A stretch of DNA of 64,000 nucleotides from the NCBI GenBank assembly GCA_963422465.1, contig OY730171.1, forward strand, positions 2,356,001 through 2,420,000, in the 5' to 3' direction. The stretch comes from Lichina pygmaea. Taxonomy: Eukaryota; Ascomycota; Lichinomycetes; Lichinales; Lichinaceae. This document shows positions 11,445 through 22,943 of the stretch, in pieces (the first letter of the stretch is position 1; every line of letters begins with the position of its first letter). Under the pieces are notes generated by a model that did not search any database, was not told where the DNA came from, and worked only from the letters and a program-made list of their open reading frames with translations. The position numbers and the translations under genes were made by a program.

Positions 11445-11659
11445 GCTCTACCAAGTCAACTGTTTGTTTTAACAAATAGCTACATGTACAAATTTCCTTA
11501 GCTACTGCATATTCCACAAGATTTTCCCTAGTCTCTCCCAAGCTCCAGTTTTTATTCCTCCAAAGGTTTTCTGGAGAAACAAACATGTACCTAGAAATTC
11601 TGCATGGCTCTACAGCTAAATCAGTGTAAGAATAAAATAAATAAATAAATAAATAAAAT
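11445..11659 (+). other. Tad-1 3' untranslated region and A-rich microsatellite tail
   Basis: Non-coding 3' end of Tad-1. It ends with a block, GCATGGCT..AGC..CAGTGTAAGAAT, that also ends Tad-2 and the SINE, followed by an AAATAAAT-type repeat. GGCT-CTAC-AGCT can form a short hairpin. This is the probable recognition site of the LINE reverse transcriptase. Confidence 0.75.
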
Positions 11660-12554
11660 ATTTGGCAACAGGTATCAGTTTTTGACAGTAATGTTGTTGA
11701 GTTTCCTGTAATCCACACAAAGTTGAAGACTTCCATCTTTCTTTGGTGCAAATAGTATTGGGTATTCTGCTGGCGATTAAGATTCTTGAATGAAACTCTT
11801 TTTCAGGTTTTGCTCCAGGTACTCGTGAAGTACTTGGAGCTCTTTCTCTGATAACTGGTAAATTAGTCCAAATTCTGGCTCTGTCCCTGGTTACAACTTG
11901 ATCTCATGATCCCAAGGTTGGTGCTTAGGCAACACTGCTGTTGTTGTCTCTTCCTGAAAGAGGTTATCATACCCAGGTCAGTACTCTTCAGGGATCTCCA
12001 GAGAGTTAACAACTTCCTCTCTTCATCTCTGACTGTTTGGCCACCTGGTTCTGGGGTATGCCTGTCAAGGCAGACCTCTTCTCTTGAGAGTTATCCTTTC
12101 TGTCAGTGAGGTTCCACTGAGAACTTCTTCCCTTATCTGTCCACACCTTCTGTGGCTGGTAACAGGTCTGAGCTGTGTTGTTAGTACAGTTCCTAAACAT
12201 GAGTACTCCTGTCCTCCAGTTAACAACTGGGTTGTACTTCTTTAGCCAAGGTATTCCCAAATAGATATCCTGAGTGGCTAACTTGACAATATCAAGGTGG
12301 ATCCTTTCAGTATAGTGTCCAGTAACTATTTCCATTGGCTGTGTCTTATGGCAGACTAGCTCTGTCTGTCTATTTACTATCATGAGCTGATAGGGCTGCC
12401 ACTTGCATCTCCTTCCAGTGCTGAGACTATTGTAAAGTTGTCTTGAAATGTAGTTTCCACTGGCTCCAGAGTCAACAAGTGTGTATGTCTGTACTGGCGT
12501 GTTGGTGTGTAGTGACACAGGCAATCGCAGATGCTTTGTGTTGCCAGGGGTCAT
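11660..12554 (-). pseudogene. Gypsy-B copy 2 pol, protease and start of RT
   Basis: Starts at ATG 12554. The protease has an intact LVDSGASGNY active site at about 12470. The following segments reach the RT region (WDHEIKL, then [10 protein letters not shown]-like sequence) where Tad-1 has inserted. Several stops of CGA/TGG origin are present, so this is a dead remnant. Confidence 0.82.
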
Positions 12555-12592
12555 GTTGTTGAGCTCCCAATATCACCTCTTGACAAGGGAGT

Positions 12593-13016
12593 TTAGTCTT
12601 TTCCTGATCAAAGTGTTTTTCCACTGACTGGGCAATAGGTCCAGCTATTCCCATCAGTCCTGAGGAATCTGTTCATGATTTTGTCTTGCTGATGCTTGTC
12701 ACATCCAGGCTTAAGGCAGTACTGCCAGTTGTTGATGTAGCAGTTGTGGTTGTTGCCTTGCTGTAGGAACATGAGGTGTTTGTGCCAATCATGTGTGTGC
12801 CTGGGGAATGTGGTGTGTTGTTGTTTGTCCCAAAAGTGGATTTCACACGCATCTGTCTTGCAGTTGACCTAATGCTTGTGGCAGGTGGCGTGGTAGGGTG
12901 AATGTTGTCTGTATCTTTGTAGCTGTTTGTGGTAGGTGCAGTAGCACTTTGTGCAAAACCTCCACTGTAGTTTGCTGTGCTGTAGGTTTTGTGGGTCCAT
13001 GCTGTAAGCATAGCTT
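12593..13016 (-). pseudogene. Gypsy-B copy 2 gag, C-terminal segment
   Basis: C-terminal gag segment with the Cys/His-rich region that holds W-X2-C-X4-C-X2-H repeats in the other copies. The frame ends at 12593-12595, where TGA of other copies reads TAA. The Tad-2 fragment at 13017 separates it from the next gag segment. Confidence 0.75.
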
Positions 13017-13365
13017 TTTTATTCAAGACAAAGACAACAAGTCTCTTTTAATCCCCAAGACTTCACCACTATTATTTCAAACTCAGAGCTACTACAGAAG
13101 TTCTTGTACTGGTTTATGTCTTTGAAAAGACTAAACCAGTTTAATCTAGCTTTCAAACTCCACTATTCCCAATCCAATACCTAGATTCTCTTCTCTTACC
13201 AGAAACTTCAAGATTCCTTTTGTTACATTCTCTAGTCACACCCTGCCTTCAGTTTTTATCCCTTCAGAGGTTTTCTGAAGGAATTCACTATTAGCTAGAA
13301 GATCTGCATGGCTGTAAAGCTACTACCAGTGTAAGAATCAAATAAATAAAATAAATAAAATAAAA
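13017..13365 (+). mobile_element. 5'-truncated Tad-2 LINE insertion
   Basis: About 349 bp matching the extreme 3' end of Tad-2 (end of ORF2, untranslated region and AAATAAAT-type tail). It is flanked by the duplication AAGCATAGCTT (13006-13016 and 13366-13376). Truncation at the 5' end with a target duplication of about 11 bp is typical of target-primed reverse transcription. It interrupts gag of Gypsy-B copy 2. Confidence 0.9.
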
Positions 13366-14391
13366 AAGCATAGCTTTCTTGTGGTATTTCTTCTTTGATA
13401 GATGTGGGTTTGTCTTGGTCCTCATCAGAGGTGGTTAAGGGCTCCTGTCCCTTGTCCTGACCTGTCTGTTCTGGTAGATCCTTACCTCCTGATGTTACTA
13501 GTTGGTGGGCTACTTCCAATATCTGATTGTAGTTGTGCTATTGTTTGAGGGATAGCTGAGCCTCTCCTGGTGGGTCCTCTAGCTTGATGACATTCCAGTC
13601 TCTGTCAAGTGTATTAAGTTGCTGTCAGTCCACCTTATTCTTTGAACAACAGTCTTTCACTATGTGGCCTAGCTTGCCACAAGTATAGCACTTCAGTACT
13701 TTCCTTTTTTTGTTGTTCCTTCCCTTCGTGAACCTTCCCTTGTGATGGACTGCATCCAGTTCCATGGGTACATAGCTATATGGGTCATGTGGTGGTGCTT
13801 TGTTAGGTGGCTTGTAGTGGTTGCTCACATGCCATGTGGGGTGGCTGTATCCTCTGTCGTGGTGTTTCTCCATCACTCACTTGAATAGCTTGTCATCAAT
13901 GTTGATTGCTTGTGTGATGAGCTTGTCCAGTGTGTTGACTGCTCATCTGTCAAAGGTGATTTCATCCTTCATGTTTTCTTTAAGTCCATGTTGGTACATG
14001 ACCATCAGGGCATTGTTGTCCTAATCAGTCAGTACTGAGTATTGTTTGAACTGCGTGGTGTACTCTACAGCTGAGTGTTATTGTTTGATGTGCTGGATTA
14101 TTTGTATAGCCACTTTGTCTTTGTTAGATAGTCTAAGGATTTTTTTCATTTTATCCTTGAATCATGTCTATTTCATCATCCATTCTGTTGTGCTGTCATG
14201 GTCTCTGTTTCCTGAGAGATGTCTGTTAACGTAGAGCTTGATCCATCAATAAGTATTACCTCTCATGTAAGTGGTTGCGAAGAGGGGCCACTTTTCCTTA
14301 GGCAGCTTTGTCTCCGGTTGGAATTGAAAGTAGACTTGGAGCTGCATGAGCCAGTCGTCAACCTTGTTTCTTTCACTGTAGAACAGGTCTG
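13366..14391 (-). pseudogene. Gypsy-B copy 2 gag, central segment with zinc knuckle
   Basis: Contains the CCHC knuckle (CYTCGKLGHIVKDC, about 13640-13690) and the capsid domain with the N-terminal motif DLFYSERNKVDDWLMQLQVY, which is cut at 14387-14391 by the GTCTG duplication of copy 1. Several in-frame stops are present relative to copy 7. Confidence 0.8.
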
Positions 14392-14971
14392 TGTTACGAC
14401 CCAGGAGGAACACGGTCTTTATATACTCACAGAAAGCAGCAGACAGGGTACTGGACAGAAGTACCAGACAGCGTGACACGGGAACCGGTCACGTGACCGG
14501 CGAGACAAACCAGGGGGTGCTCGCCGCAGCATGCATATGCACGAACAAGTGAGCAAAGTGAGCAGAGCTCACCCAGCTCGCCGCAGCGTGCATGAAAAGT
14601 GAGCAAAGTGAGCAGAGCTCACCCAGCTCACTGCAGCGTGCATGAAAAGTGAGCAAAGTGAGCAGAGCTCACTTATCTCACCGAGTGAGCAAAGTGAGCA
14701 GAGCTCACTCTGCTCACGAACTGGGCACTATATAGCCAGGCGATAGTTCCCCTATGGAACAATCATCTTCAACTCATGTTGTGATCCAGACAACTAGATC
14801 TACTTCAATACAATCCTTTTGTACGAAGCCGTTGATCAGGTGTCACCACCACTACGTTCCACCAAACCCCTTCGCACTCCTTGACACTGCTCTCCTGCGA
14901 GAACCAACCCGCCTTCCACCTCTCGCCCTAATCCTATACTCAGATAGGACAGTACGGTACAGACCGCAACA
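14392..14971 (+). repeat. 5' LTR of Gypsy-B copy 1
   Basis: 580 bp, TGTTACGACC...CCGCAACA. The U3 array of GTGAGC-AGA-GCTCAC dyads spans about 14550-14720. It is followed by CTATATAG and the presumed transcription start. The self-priming motif reads ATCTTCAA here (GTCTTCAA in copy 7). Confidence 0.95.
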
Positions 14972-14989
14972 CTTTGAAGACCCTCAAGG

Positions 14990-16489
14990 ATGAGTACCTC
15001 AGGAGCAACCAACCCCAACTTCCCAGATGGAAAGATTAGCGTCACCAAGCCAGACCTGTTCTACGGCGAAAGAAACAAAGTTGAAGACTGGCTTATGCAA
15101 CTCCAAGTCTACTTTCAATTCCAACCAGAGATGAGGCTGCCTAAGGAAAAGTGGCCCCTCTTCGCAACCACTTACATGAGAGGCAATGCTTATTGATGGA
15201 TCAAGCCTTACGTCAACAAACATCTCTCAGGAAACAGAGACCACGACGGCACAACAGAATGGATGACGAAATGGACACAATTCAAGGAAGAGATCAAAAG
15301 GATCCTTGGACCATCTAACAAAGACAAAGTGGCTATACAAATGATCCAGCACATCAAACAACAACGCTCAGCCGCAGAGTACACCACGCAGTTCAAACAA
15401 TATTCAGTACTGACCGACTGGGACAACGACACCCTGATGGTCATGTACCGACGTGGACTCAAGGAAAACGTGAAGGATGAGATCACCTTCGACAGACAAG
15501 CAGTCGACACACTGGATGAACTCATCGCACAAGTAATCGACATCGATGACAAACTATTCAAGTGAGTGATGGAGAAACACCATGACGGAGGATACAGCCA
15601 CCCCGCATGGCATGTGAGCAACCACTACAAGGCGCCTAACAAGGCACCGCCACATGATCCATATAGCTATGCACCCATGGAACTGGATGCAGTCCACCAC
15701 AAGGGAAGGTTCACGAAGGGAAGGAACAATAAGAAGGGGAAAGCACTAAAGTGCTATGCCTGTGGCAAGCTAGGCCACATGGCGAAAGACTGTCATTCAA
15801 AGAACAAGGTGCACCGACAGCAACTTAATATGCTCAACGGAGACTGGAATGTCATCAAGCCAGAGGACCCACCAGGAGAGGCTCAGCTATCCCTTGAACA
15901 ATAGGACAACTACGATCAGACATTGGAAGCAGCCCACCAACTGGTAACATCAGGAGGCAAGGACCTACCAGAACTAACAGGTCAGGACAAGGGACAGGAG
16001 CCCTTAACCACCTCTGATGGGGACCAAGACAAACCCGTGTCTATCAAAGAAGAAATACCACGAGGAAGCTATGCTTATAGCATGGACCCACGAAACCTAC
16101 AGCACGGCGAACTACAGTGGAGGTTCTGCACGAAGCACTACTGCACCTACCACGAACAACTACGAAGGTACAGAGGACATTCACCCTACCACGCCACCTG
16201 CCACAAGCATTGGGTCAATTGCGAGAAGGATGCGTGTGAAATCCACCTTTGGGACAAACACCAACACACTGCATTCCCCGGGCACACACATGATTGGCAC
16301 AAACACCTCATGTTCCTACAGCAAGGCGACAACCACAACTGCTACGTCAACAATTGGCAGTACTGCCTCAAGCCTGGATGTGACAAGCATCAGCAAGACA
16401 AATTCATGAACAGATTCCTCAGGACTGATGGGAAGGGCTGGACCCATTGCCCAGTCAGTGGAAAGACACTTCAATCAGGAAAAGACTGA
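14990..16489 (+). pseudogene. Gypsy-B copy 1 gag
   Basis: A 1500-nt frame from ATG 14990. It has the capsid domain (DLFYGERNKVEDWLMQLQVY), CCHC knuckle (CYACGKLGHMAKDC, about 15751-15792), then an acidic region and a Cys/His-rich tail with three W-X2-C-X4-C-X2-H units (from WRFCTKHYC, about 16118). Stops at 15194, 15563 and 15902 are TGA, TGA and TAG; at least two are CGA- or TGG-derived by comparison with copy 7. Gag ends at TGA 16487-16489, before a CCCTT-GTC-AAGGG hairpin. Confidence 0.9.
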
Positions 16490-16527
16490 ACTCCCTTGTC
16501 AAGGGGTGACATCGGGAGCTCAACAAC

Positions 16528-19500
16528 ATGACCCCTAGCAATGCAAAGCACCTGCGATTGCCTGTGTCACTACATGCCAACACGCCAGTACAGACATACG
16601 CACTTGTTGACTCTGGAGCCAGTGGAAACTACATCTCAAGACAACTTTACGATACCTTCGGCACTGGAAGGAGACGCAAGCAGCAGCCCTATCAGCTCGT
16701 GATGGCAAATAGACAGACAGAGCTAGTCTGCCATGAGACGCAGCCAATGGAAATGGTTACCAGACACCATGCTGAAAGAATCCACCTTGATATTGTCGAG
16801 TTGGCCACTCAGGATATCTACTTGGGGATGCCTTGGCTAAAGAAGCACAACCCAGTTGTTAACTGGAAGACAGGAGTACTCACGTTTAGGAACTGCACTA
16901 ACAACACAGCTCGGACCTGTTACCAGCCACAGAAGGCGTGGACAGATGAGGGAAGGAGTCCTCAGTGGAACCTCACCGACAGAAAGGACAACTCTCAAGA
17001 GAAGAGGTCCGCCTCGACAGGCACACCCCGGAACCAGGTGGCCAAACAGTCAGAGATGAAGAGAGAGGAAGTTGTTAACCCTCTGGAGATCCCTGAAGAG
17101 TACTGACCTGGGTATGATAACCTCTTTCAGGAAGAGACAACAACAGCAGTGTTGCCTAAGCACCAACCTTGGGATCATGAGATCAAGTTGCAACCAGGGA
17201 CAGAGCCAGGATTTGGACCAATTTACCAGTTATCAGAGAAAGAGCTCCAAGTACTTCGCGAGTACCTGGAGGAAAACCTGAAAAAGGGTTTCATTCGAGA
17301 ATCTCAATCGCCAGCAGGATACCCGATACTATTTGCACCAAAGAAAGACGGAAGTCTTCGACTTTGTGTGGACTACAGGAAACTCAACAACATTACCATC
17401 AAGAACTGATATCCATTGCCAAATGCGAACGAATTGTGAGACAGGATCAGCCAAGCTACAATCATTACCAAGCTGGACTTGAAAGGAGCATACAACCTGA
17501 TACGCATGAAAGAAGGAGAAGAATGGAAGACAGCCTTCAGAACCTGATACAGACACTACAAGTATCTGGTTATGCTATTCGGACTCACAAACGCACCAGC
17601 AACATGTCAAGCATTGATCAACAACGTCATCAGAGCACACCTGGACCAAACAGCTATCACCTACCTGGACAACATTCTTGTCTACTCGAACACGCAACAG
17701 GAACATACCAAACATGTGAAGGATGTTCTACGATGCCTACAAGAGGCAGGGCTCAAGCTCAACCTGAAGAAATACAAGTTCAACAAACCGGAAGTTGAAT
17801 TCCTCAGATACATCATAGGGATTGAAGGGATCAAGATTGACCCTGAGAAAATCAAAGTGATTTAGCAATGGCCAACACTGACATCAGTTAAGGAAGTACA
17901 AGCCTTCCTGGGATTTGCCAACTTCAACTGACAGTTCATCAAGAACTACTCACAGATGGCAACTCCACTGACAGAACTCACGAAGAAGGATGTGGAGTAC
18001 CGGTGGACAGAGAGACAACAAAAAGCATTCCAACAGCTCAAGGACACTTGCACCAAGGAACCAGTTCTCCTCAACTTCAAGACAGGCCAACCAACACGAA
18101 TCGAGACGGACACTTCAGATCAAGCAGTGGGAGCATGTCTATGCCAACAGGCAGACGGCAAGTGGCACCCAGTTGCCTACTACTCACGAAAGATGACACA
18201 AGCAGAACGAAACTATGATATCCATAATAAAGAGCTACTGGCAGTCGTCAACGCACTCGAACACTGGAGAGTGTACGCGGAAAGCAGTTCCGAACTCACC
18301 ATTCTCACAGACCACAAGAATCTGACAACATTCACGACAACCAAGAAGCTGAACAGACAGCAAGTCAGATGGGCTGAACTCCTAGGGTAACACAAGTTCA
18401 AGATCTTGTACACCCCTGGACAAGACAATAGGAGAGCAGACACACTAAGCCGACGAAAAGACCACATGGAAGATGATGAACACCAAGGAACAATCCTACA
18501 GCAGGACCAGCAAGGAAACCTGGTGCCCCAGCCACAGATCAACAAGCTCACGGCAGAAGACACTGAAGAACTAATAAGGAACTACCACAACAATCCAGCA
18601 CATAGTCACCCAGGAATCTCCAAGACCACAGACCTCATCCAACAGGCAGGGAACAATGTCATTAACCTCTGACAACATGTCACAAACTACATCAGCAAGT
18701 GTCTACTATGCCAGAAAAACAAATATGGGAGACACAAGCCATACAGAGAAGGACACCCAAACACGATACCGAGAGGCCCGTGGGAAGACGTGTCAATGGA
18801 CTTTATCACAAAGCTACCCAAGTCCAAAGACCCAGTCACAGGAATCACCTACGACTTGATTATGGTGATAGTGGACAGATTCACAAAATATCTAATAACA
18901 GTACCATTCAAGGAGACCCACACAGCAGAACAGTTGGGACACCTCTTACTGGACAGACTAGTCAGAGACCACGGAGTTCCAATCACGATCATTACAGACA
19001 GAGATAAACTCTTCACATCCAACTACTGGAAGACAATCAGTGCAGCCATGGGAACAAAACCCAAAATGTCTACGGCCTATCACCCACGAACTGACAGCCA
19101 GACAGAGCGAGTGAACCAAGTCCTGGAGACTTACCTACGGCATTACATCAACAAAACCCACAGCAATTGGGTACAGTTATTACCGGTGGCACAGCTGGCA
19201 ATCAACCAGCACAGATCAGACTCAACAAAGGAATCACTATTTTTTGCCAATTTTGGACAACATGCAAACATCGGGATGCCAAGCAGAGCTTCACCAAACA
19301 CGGAGAAAGCACTCCAACACGACAAGCTCCTACGACAAACACACACGATGATGAGGCACTACCTTCAAGAGACCTCAGAAAAAATGCAACATCAAATAGA
19401 CAAGAAATCGAAAATAGCACCTCAGCTAAAGAAGGGGGATAAAGTCTACCTCCTCACAAGAAATTGGAGAACAAAGAAACCAAGAACAAAGAAACTAGAC

Positions 19501-19827
19501 CATGTTAAGGTCAGACTATTTTCAGTCAAAGAAAAAACTGGACCAGTCAACGTCAGACTGCGACTACCAAGAGACGCTCGGGTACACCCAAACTTTCATA
19601 TATCAATGATTGAACCAGCTGACCAGACCACACCCTTGCAGGAAACATTTCATTATCAACCCGAAGAAGAACAAGAGTTTGAGGTTGAACAGATTCTGGC
19701 TAGAAAAGGTCAGCAATACCTTGTCAAGTGGAAAGGATACCCAGACTCAGAAAATACCTGGGAACCACTCAAGAACCTCGCGAACTGCCAGCTTCTTCTG
19801 CGACAGTTTCGGCAGGAGCAGGACTGA
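16528..19827 (+). pseudogene. Gypsy-B copy 1 pol (PR-RT-RNase H-IN-chromodomain)
   Basis: A 3300-nt frame from ATG 16528, 38 nt after the gag stop and in the -1 frame. Order: protease (LVDSGASGNY, about 16600), RT with YLDN in place of YLDD (about 17660), RNase H (ETDTSDQAVGACL, about 18100), integrase with its zinc-binding region (about 18560-18730), the Asp residues in MDFITKLP and TDRDKLF and the Glu in QTERVNQVLE, and a chromodomain ([17 protein letters not shown], about 19715-19770). About eight stops interrupt it, mostly TGA where a CGA or TGG codon is expected. The last 59 nt overlap the antisense gene. Confidence 0.92.
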
Positions 19828-20269
19828 ACAGCTCGGCCTGCAGGAGGGACATGTCAATGACTGATTGAGTCAAATCCTCACCATCCAACTCCATCTCTTT
19901 CACCAAGCACTGAAGCTTCTGCCTCGCACAGACCTCAGCACCCTCTAACAACTTTCACTTCCGAGACAGACAAGCCTGCACCGTGGCAAGTTGTTCAAAG
20001 AGTGCATCATGTGTTGCCTTGTCAGCGGCAACATCCTCACGGAGGTTGTCCCAGGATATGTTCAAAGATTCCCAGGACACAGAGACACAAGACCTTCCGC
20101 GCCGAGTGCACGCAGCACATTTCAACTTATCATCTTCTCCCGGCATCTGGAAGCACAGACGACCACAGAGAACACAAAAGTCGCAGGGCGTACGCGAAAC
20201 AAAACCCTGATCGCGGATTTGAGTAGCCAGCTGAGTTCGGCTAACAGTTGCACATGACTTTGGAGGCAT
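19769..20269 (-). pseudogene. Gypsy-B antisense gene: Zn2Cys6-like plus coiled-coil protein (copy 1)
   Basis: A 501-nt frame antisense to gag-pol, starting 44 bp from the 3' LTR and running back into the end of pol (overlap 19769-19827). The six cysteines (residues 29, 32, 39, 51, 54, 61) have spacing C-X2-C-X6-C-X11-C-X2-C-X6-C, matching Zn(II)2Cys6. Basic residues lie in the second loop (TRRGRS). A Trp and a helical region follow. One stop (TGA 19955-19957, CGA in copy 7) lies after residue 104; the C-terminal part (about 19769-19951) is otherwise open. Antisense TATATAAA in the LTR edge could drive it. Function unknown. Confidence 0.8.
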
Positions 20270-20312
20270 GACCAGATTTCATCAGGATGATGAAAGATGG
20301 AGAGGAGGATAG

Positions 20313-20856
20313 TGTTATGACCCAGGAGGAACATGGTCTTTATATACTCACAGAAAGCAGCAGACAGGGTACTGGACAGAAGTACCAGACAGCGTGACAC
20401 GGGAACTGGTCACGTGACCGGCGAGACAAACCAGGGGGTGCTTGCCGCAGCATGCATATGCACAAACAAGTGAGCAAAGTGAGCAGAGCTCACCCAGCTC
20501 ACCGCAGCGTGCATGAAAAGTGAGCAAAGTGAGCAGAGCTCACCCAGCTCACTGCAGTGTGCATGAAAAGTGAGCAAAGTGAGCAGAGCTCACTCTGCTC
20601 ACAAACTGGGCACTATATAGCCAGGCGATAGTTCCCCTATGGAACGATCGTCTTCAACTCATGTTGTGATCCAGACAACTAGATCTACTTCAATACAATC
20701 CTTTTGTATGAAGCTGTTGATCAGGTGTCACCACCACCACGTTCCACCAAACCCCTTCGCACTCCTTGACACTCCTCTCCTGCGAGAACCAACCCGCCTT
20801 CCACCTCTCGCCCTAATCCTATACTCGGATAGGACGGTACGGTACGGACCGCAACA
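20313..20856 (+). repeat. 3' LTR of Gypsy-B copy 1
   Basis: 544 bp, preceded by the polypurine tract GGAGAGGAGGATAG. It differs from the 5' LTR by array length and by transitions, many at CG sites (for example TGTTACGACC against TGTTATGACC). Confidence 0.95.
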
Positions 20857-20861
20857 GTCTG

Positions 20862-20922
20862 GCTTGGTGACACTAATCTTTCTATCTGGGAATCTGGGGT
20901 TGGTTGCTCCTGAGGTACTTAT
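20862..20922 (-). pseudogene. Gypsy-B copy 2 gag, N-terminal segment
   Basis: The first codons of gag of copy 2, right of the inserted copy 1. The start codon reads ATA (20920-20922) where all better copies have ATG, a G-to-A change. Confidence 0.75.
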
Positions 20923-20940
20923 CCTTGAGAGTCTTCAAAG

Positions 20941-21540
20941 TGTTGCAGTCTGTACCATGCTATCCTAACTGAGTATAGGATTAAGGGTGAGATGTGGAAG
21001 GTGGGTTGGTTCTCGCAGGAGAGGAGTGTCAAGGAGTGCGAAGAGGTTTGGTGGAACATGGTGGTGGTGACACCTGATCAATAGCTTTGTACAAAAAGAT
21101 TATATTAAAGTAGATCTAGTTGTCTGGATCACAACATGAGTTGAAGATGATTATTCCATAAGGGAACTATCACCAGACTATATAGTGCTGGCCTGTCAAG
21201 ATGATCAAGATTGTCTTGACAGTCTTGACATCAAGACAGGTGAGATTGTCTCAACAGTCCCACTATGTTATACACTCTGCGTCAAGACTGGTAAGAATAT
21301 CTTGATACTTCATGCACACTGCATCAAGACTAGTGAGACTGTCTTGATACTTCCTGCATCCTGCATCAAGACTGGTGAGATTGTCTTGATACTTCATACA
21401 TGCTGTGTCAAGCTGCCTGTGTGTCTTGACAGTCACGTGACCCCTTGTTGGTTGGTCACTTGACTTCCATGGTGTCCTCTTGCCTGGCCTGCGGCCTGAT
21501 TGTCTGTAAATAAGTGGCTTCTATCCCAGGGGTCGTAACA
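20941..21540 (-). repeat. 5' LTR of Gypsy-B copy 2 (U3 subtype beta)
   Basis: 600-bp LTR whose R-U5 half matches other Gypsy-B LTRs, while its U3 carries repeats built from GTCAAGAC...GTCTTGAC arms (21200-21440). The outer edge (CCCTGGGATAGAAGCCAC on the minus strand) also differs from the alpha subtype. Confidence 0.9.
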
Positions 21541-22317
21541 ATAAGCTGACAAACTGACCTCCTCTGTCTGAGACAATACTCCTGGGCAAGCCATGGGTAC
21601 AGACAACAAACTGGATGAACATTCAGACAAGATGTGAGCTTGTTATCTCAGCACATAGCACAAAGTAGTGTTCTTTGGTGAGATAGTCAGTGATAACCCA
21701 GATGTGCTTGGCACCAGGGAAGCAGGCATCTCTTGACTTGGGCAAGTCAGTAATGAAATCCATAGCCAGATCCTGCTAATGTTGCTGAGGCACAGGAAGA
21801 GACAGCAGCTCTTCTTCACGATCACAGGCAGACTTTGCTTGAGAGCAGACATGACAATTCCTGATGTACTGCCGTATGATGTTCACTATCTTTGGCCAAT
21901 AGTACCAACAAGACAGAAGATTGTGAGTCTTGGCAATCCCAGTGTGGCTAGCTATTGCTTGGTCATAGACTTCTTGGAACAGGTGTAGGTTTAGCTTATC
22001 GTTCTCAGAGATCCAGAGTCAGTTCTTGTAGAAGAGACAGTTATTTTCCAAGCTGCAGTCTGAGAGAGACACTTCTTGACTGTGCCTGACACCATCCCTT
22101 AGCATCTATGACACTGTTGCCACTGGATCACCTTCAGCAAGGTTGTTATAGGCAGCTTGCATAATGTCTGAAAGAGGTGTAGCATCAGCTTCAGTGTCAA
22201 CTGGTGCAGCTTCTGAACATCTCAGGATCCAGATAGGCTTGACTTGAACCTCTGAATGTGCAAGATTCTTGGGCTTGAAGACAACTTACTCCATGAAGTC
22301 TTGACAGGGATCACTAT
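21541..22317 (-). pseudogene. Gypsy-C integrase fragment
   Basis: Minus-strand translation gives an integrase distinct from A and B: the zinc-binding region (SHTGIAKTHNLL, then RNCHVCSQAK), MDFITDLPKSRD with the first catalytic Asp, VITDYLTKEHYF, and HGLPRSIVSDRGGQFVSL with the second Asp. Two stops lie inside (a TAG before QDLAMDF and a TGA before MFIQFV). The right part (about 22000-22317) is the RNase H to integrase linker. Gypsy-B copy 2 cuts it on the left and copy 3 on the right. Confidence 0.82.
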
Positions 22318-22900
22318 TGTTGTGGTCTGTACTGTACTATCCTATCCGAGTATAGGATTAGGGCGAGATGCAGAAGGCGGGTTGGTTCTCACAGGAGAGG
22401 AGTGTCAAGGAGTGTGAAGAGGTTTGGTGGAACGTGGTGGTGATAACACCTGATCAGTGGCTTTGTACAAGATTGTATTGAAGTAGATCTAGTTTTCTAG
22501 ATCACAACATGAGTTGAAGATGATTGTTCCATAAGGGAACTATCACCAGACTATATAGTGCTCAGTCTGTGAGCTCAGTGAGCTCTGCTCACTTTGCTCA
22601 CTTGTTCATGCATGCTGCAGCAAGCTGGGTGAGCTCTGCTCACTTTGCTCACTTGTTCATGCATGCTGCAGTGAGCTGGGTGAGCTCTGCTCACTTTGCT
22701 CACTGTTCATGCATGCTGCAGTGAGCTGGGCAAGCTCTGCTCACTCTGCTCACGTATATGCATGCTGTGGCAAGCACTCCCTGGTCAGTCTCACCGGTCA
22801 CGTGACTGTTTCCTGTGTTATACCACCTGGTACTTCTGTCCAGTATCCTGTCTGCTGCTTTCAGTGAGTATAAAGACTGTGTTCCTCCTGGGTTGTAACA
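22318..22900 (-). repeat. 3' LTR of Gypsy-B copy 3
   Basis: 583 bp, alpha subtype with GTGAGC/GCTCAC array at about 22565-22755. An antisense TATA-like stretch (GAGTATAAAG) is near its inner edge. Confidence 0.93.
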
Positions 22901-22943
22901 CTATCCTCCTCTCTATCTTTCATCATCTTGATGAAACCTGGTC

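Larger units (their letters stand above)
1..11659 (+). mobile_element. Tad-1, a Tad-like LINE (non-LTR retrotransposon), split by Gypsy-A copy 1
   Basis: The element occupies 1-1248 and 7741-11659; the part between is Gypsy-A copy 1 with its TGTGC duplication. It has ORF1 (coiled, C-terminal CCHC knuckles), ORF2 (endonuclease, reverse transcriptase, C-terminal Cys/His motif) and a short AAATAAAT-type tail at about 11628-11659 instead of a long poly(A). Its 5' end lies before the window; 1-221 is probably 5' untranslated sequence and I see no gene there. On the right it abuts Gypsy-B copy 2 reverse-transcriptase sequence, so it inserted into that gene. The left duplication is out of view. Confidence 0.9.
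14392..20856 (+). mobile_element. Gypsy-B copy 1, full-length chromoviral element
   Basis: 6465-bp element with duplication GTCTG at 14387-14391 and 20857-20861. LTRs are 580 and 544 bp; the difference is U3 array copy number. It contains gag, pol, an antisense gene and a polypurine tract, and is nested in the gag N-terminus of copy 2 of the same family, in the opposite orientation. Confidence 0.96.
11660..21540 (-). mobile_element. Gypsy-B copy 2, 5' half only (interrupted host of three insertions)
   Basis: Minus-strand element with its 5' LTR at 20941-21540 and gag, protease and N-terminal RT running leftwards until Tad-1 interrupts RT at 11659. The remainder, with the 3' LTR, lies beyond the left edge. 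It hosts Tad-1, a Tad-2 3' fragment (13017-13365) and Gypsy-B copy 1 (14392-20856). The LTR is the TCAAGAC-array (beta) U3 subtype. Its right flank is Gypsy-C integrase. Confidence 0.88.

Noticed and set aside
16017-16409. A 130-codon frame with Thr/Ser-rich product, also near 43338, 51509 and 63510
   Set aside because: It lies fully within the gag Cys/His region in another frame. Low stop density comes from the CAC/ACA-rich gag sequence, and it has no start or length constraint of its own.
21185-21463. A repetitive 92-codon frame with Cys and Ile-Val-Leu repeats
   Set aside because: It is a reading of the beta-type U3 tandem array, not a gene.
22524-22724. A repetitive frame (AHFAHLFMHAA repeats), also near 46077
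   Set aside because: Product of the alpha U3 array (GTGAGC/GCTCAC units) inside LTRs.
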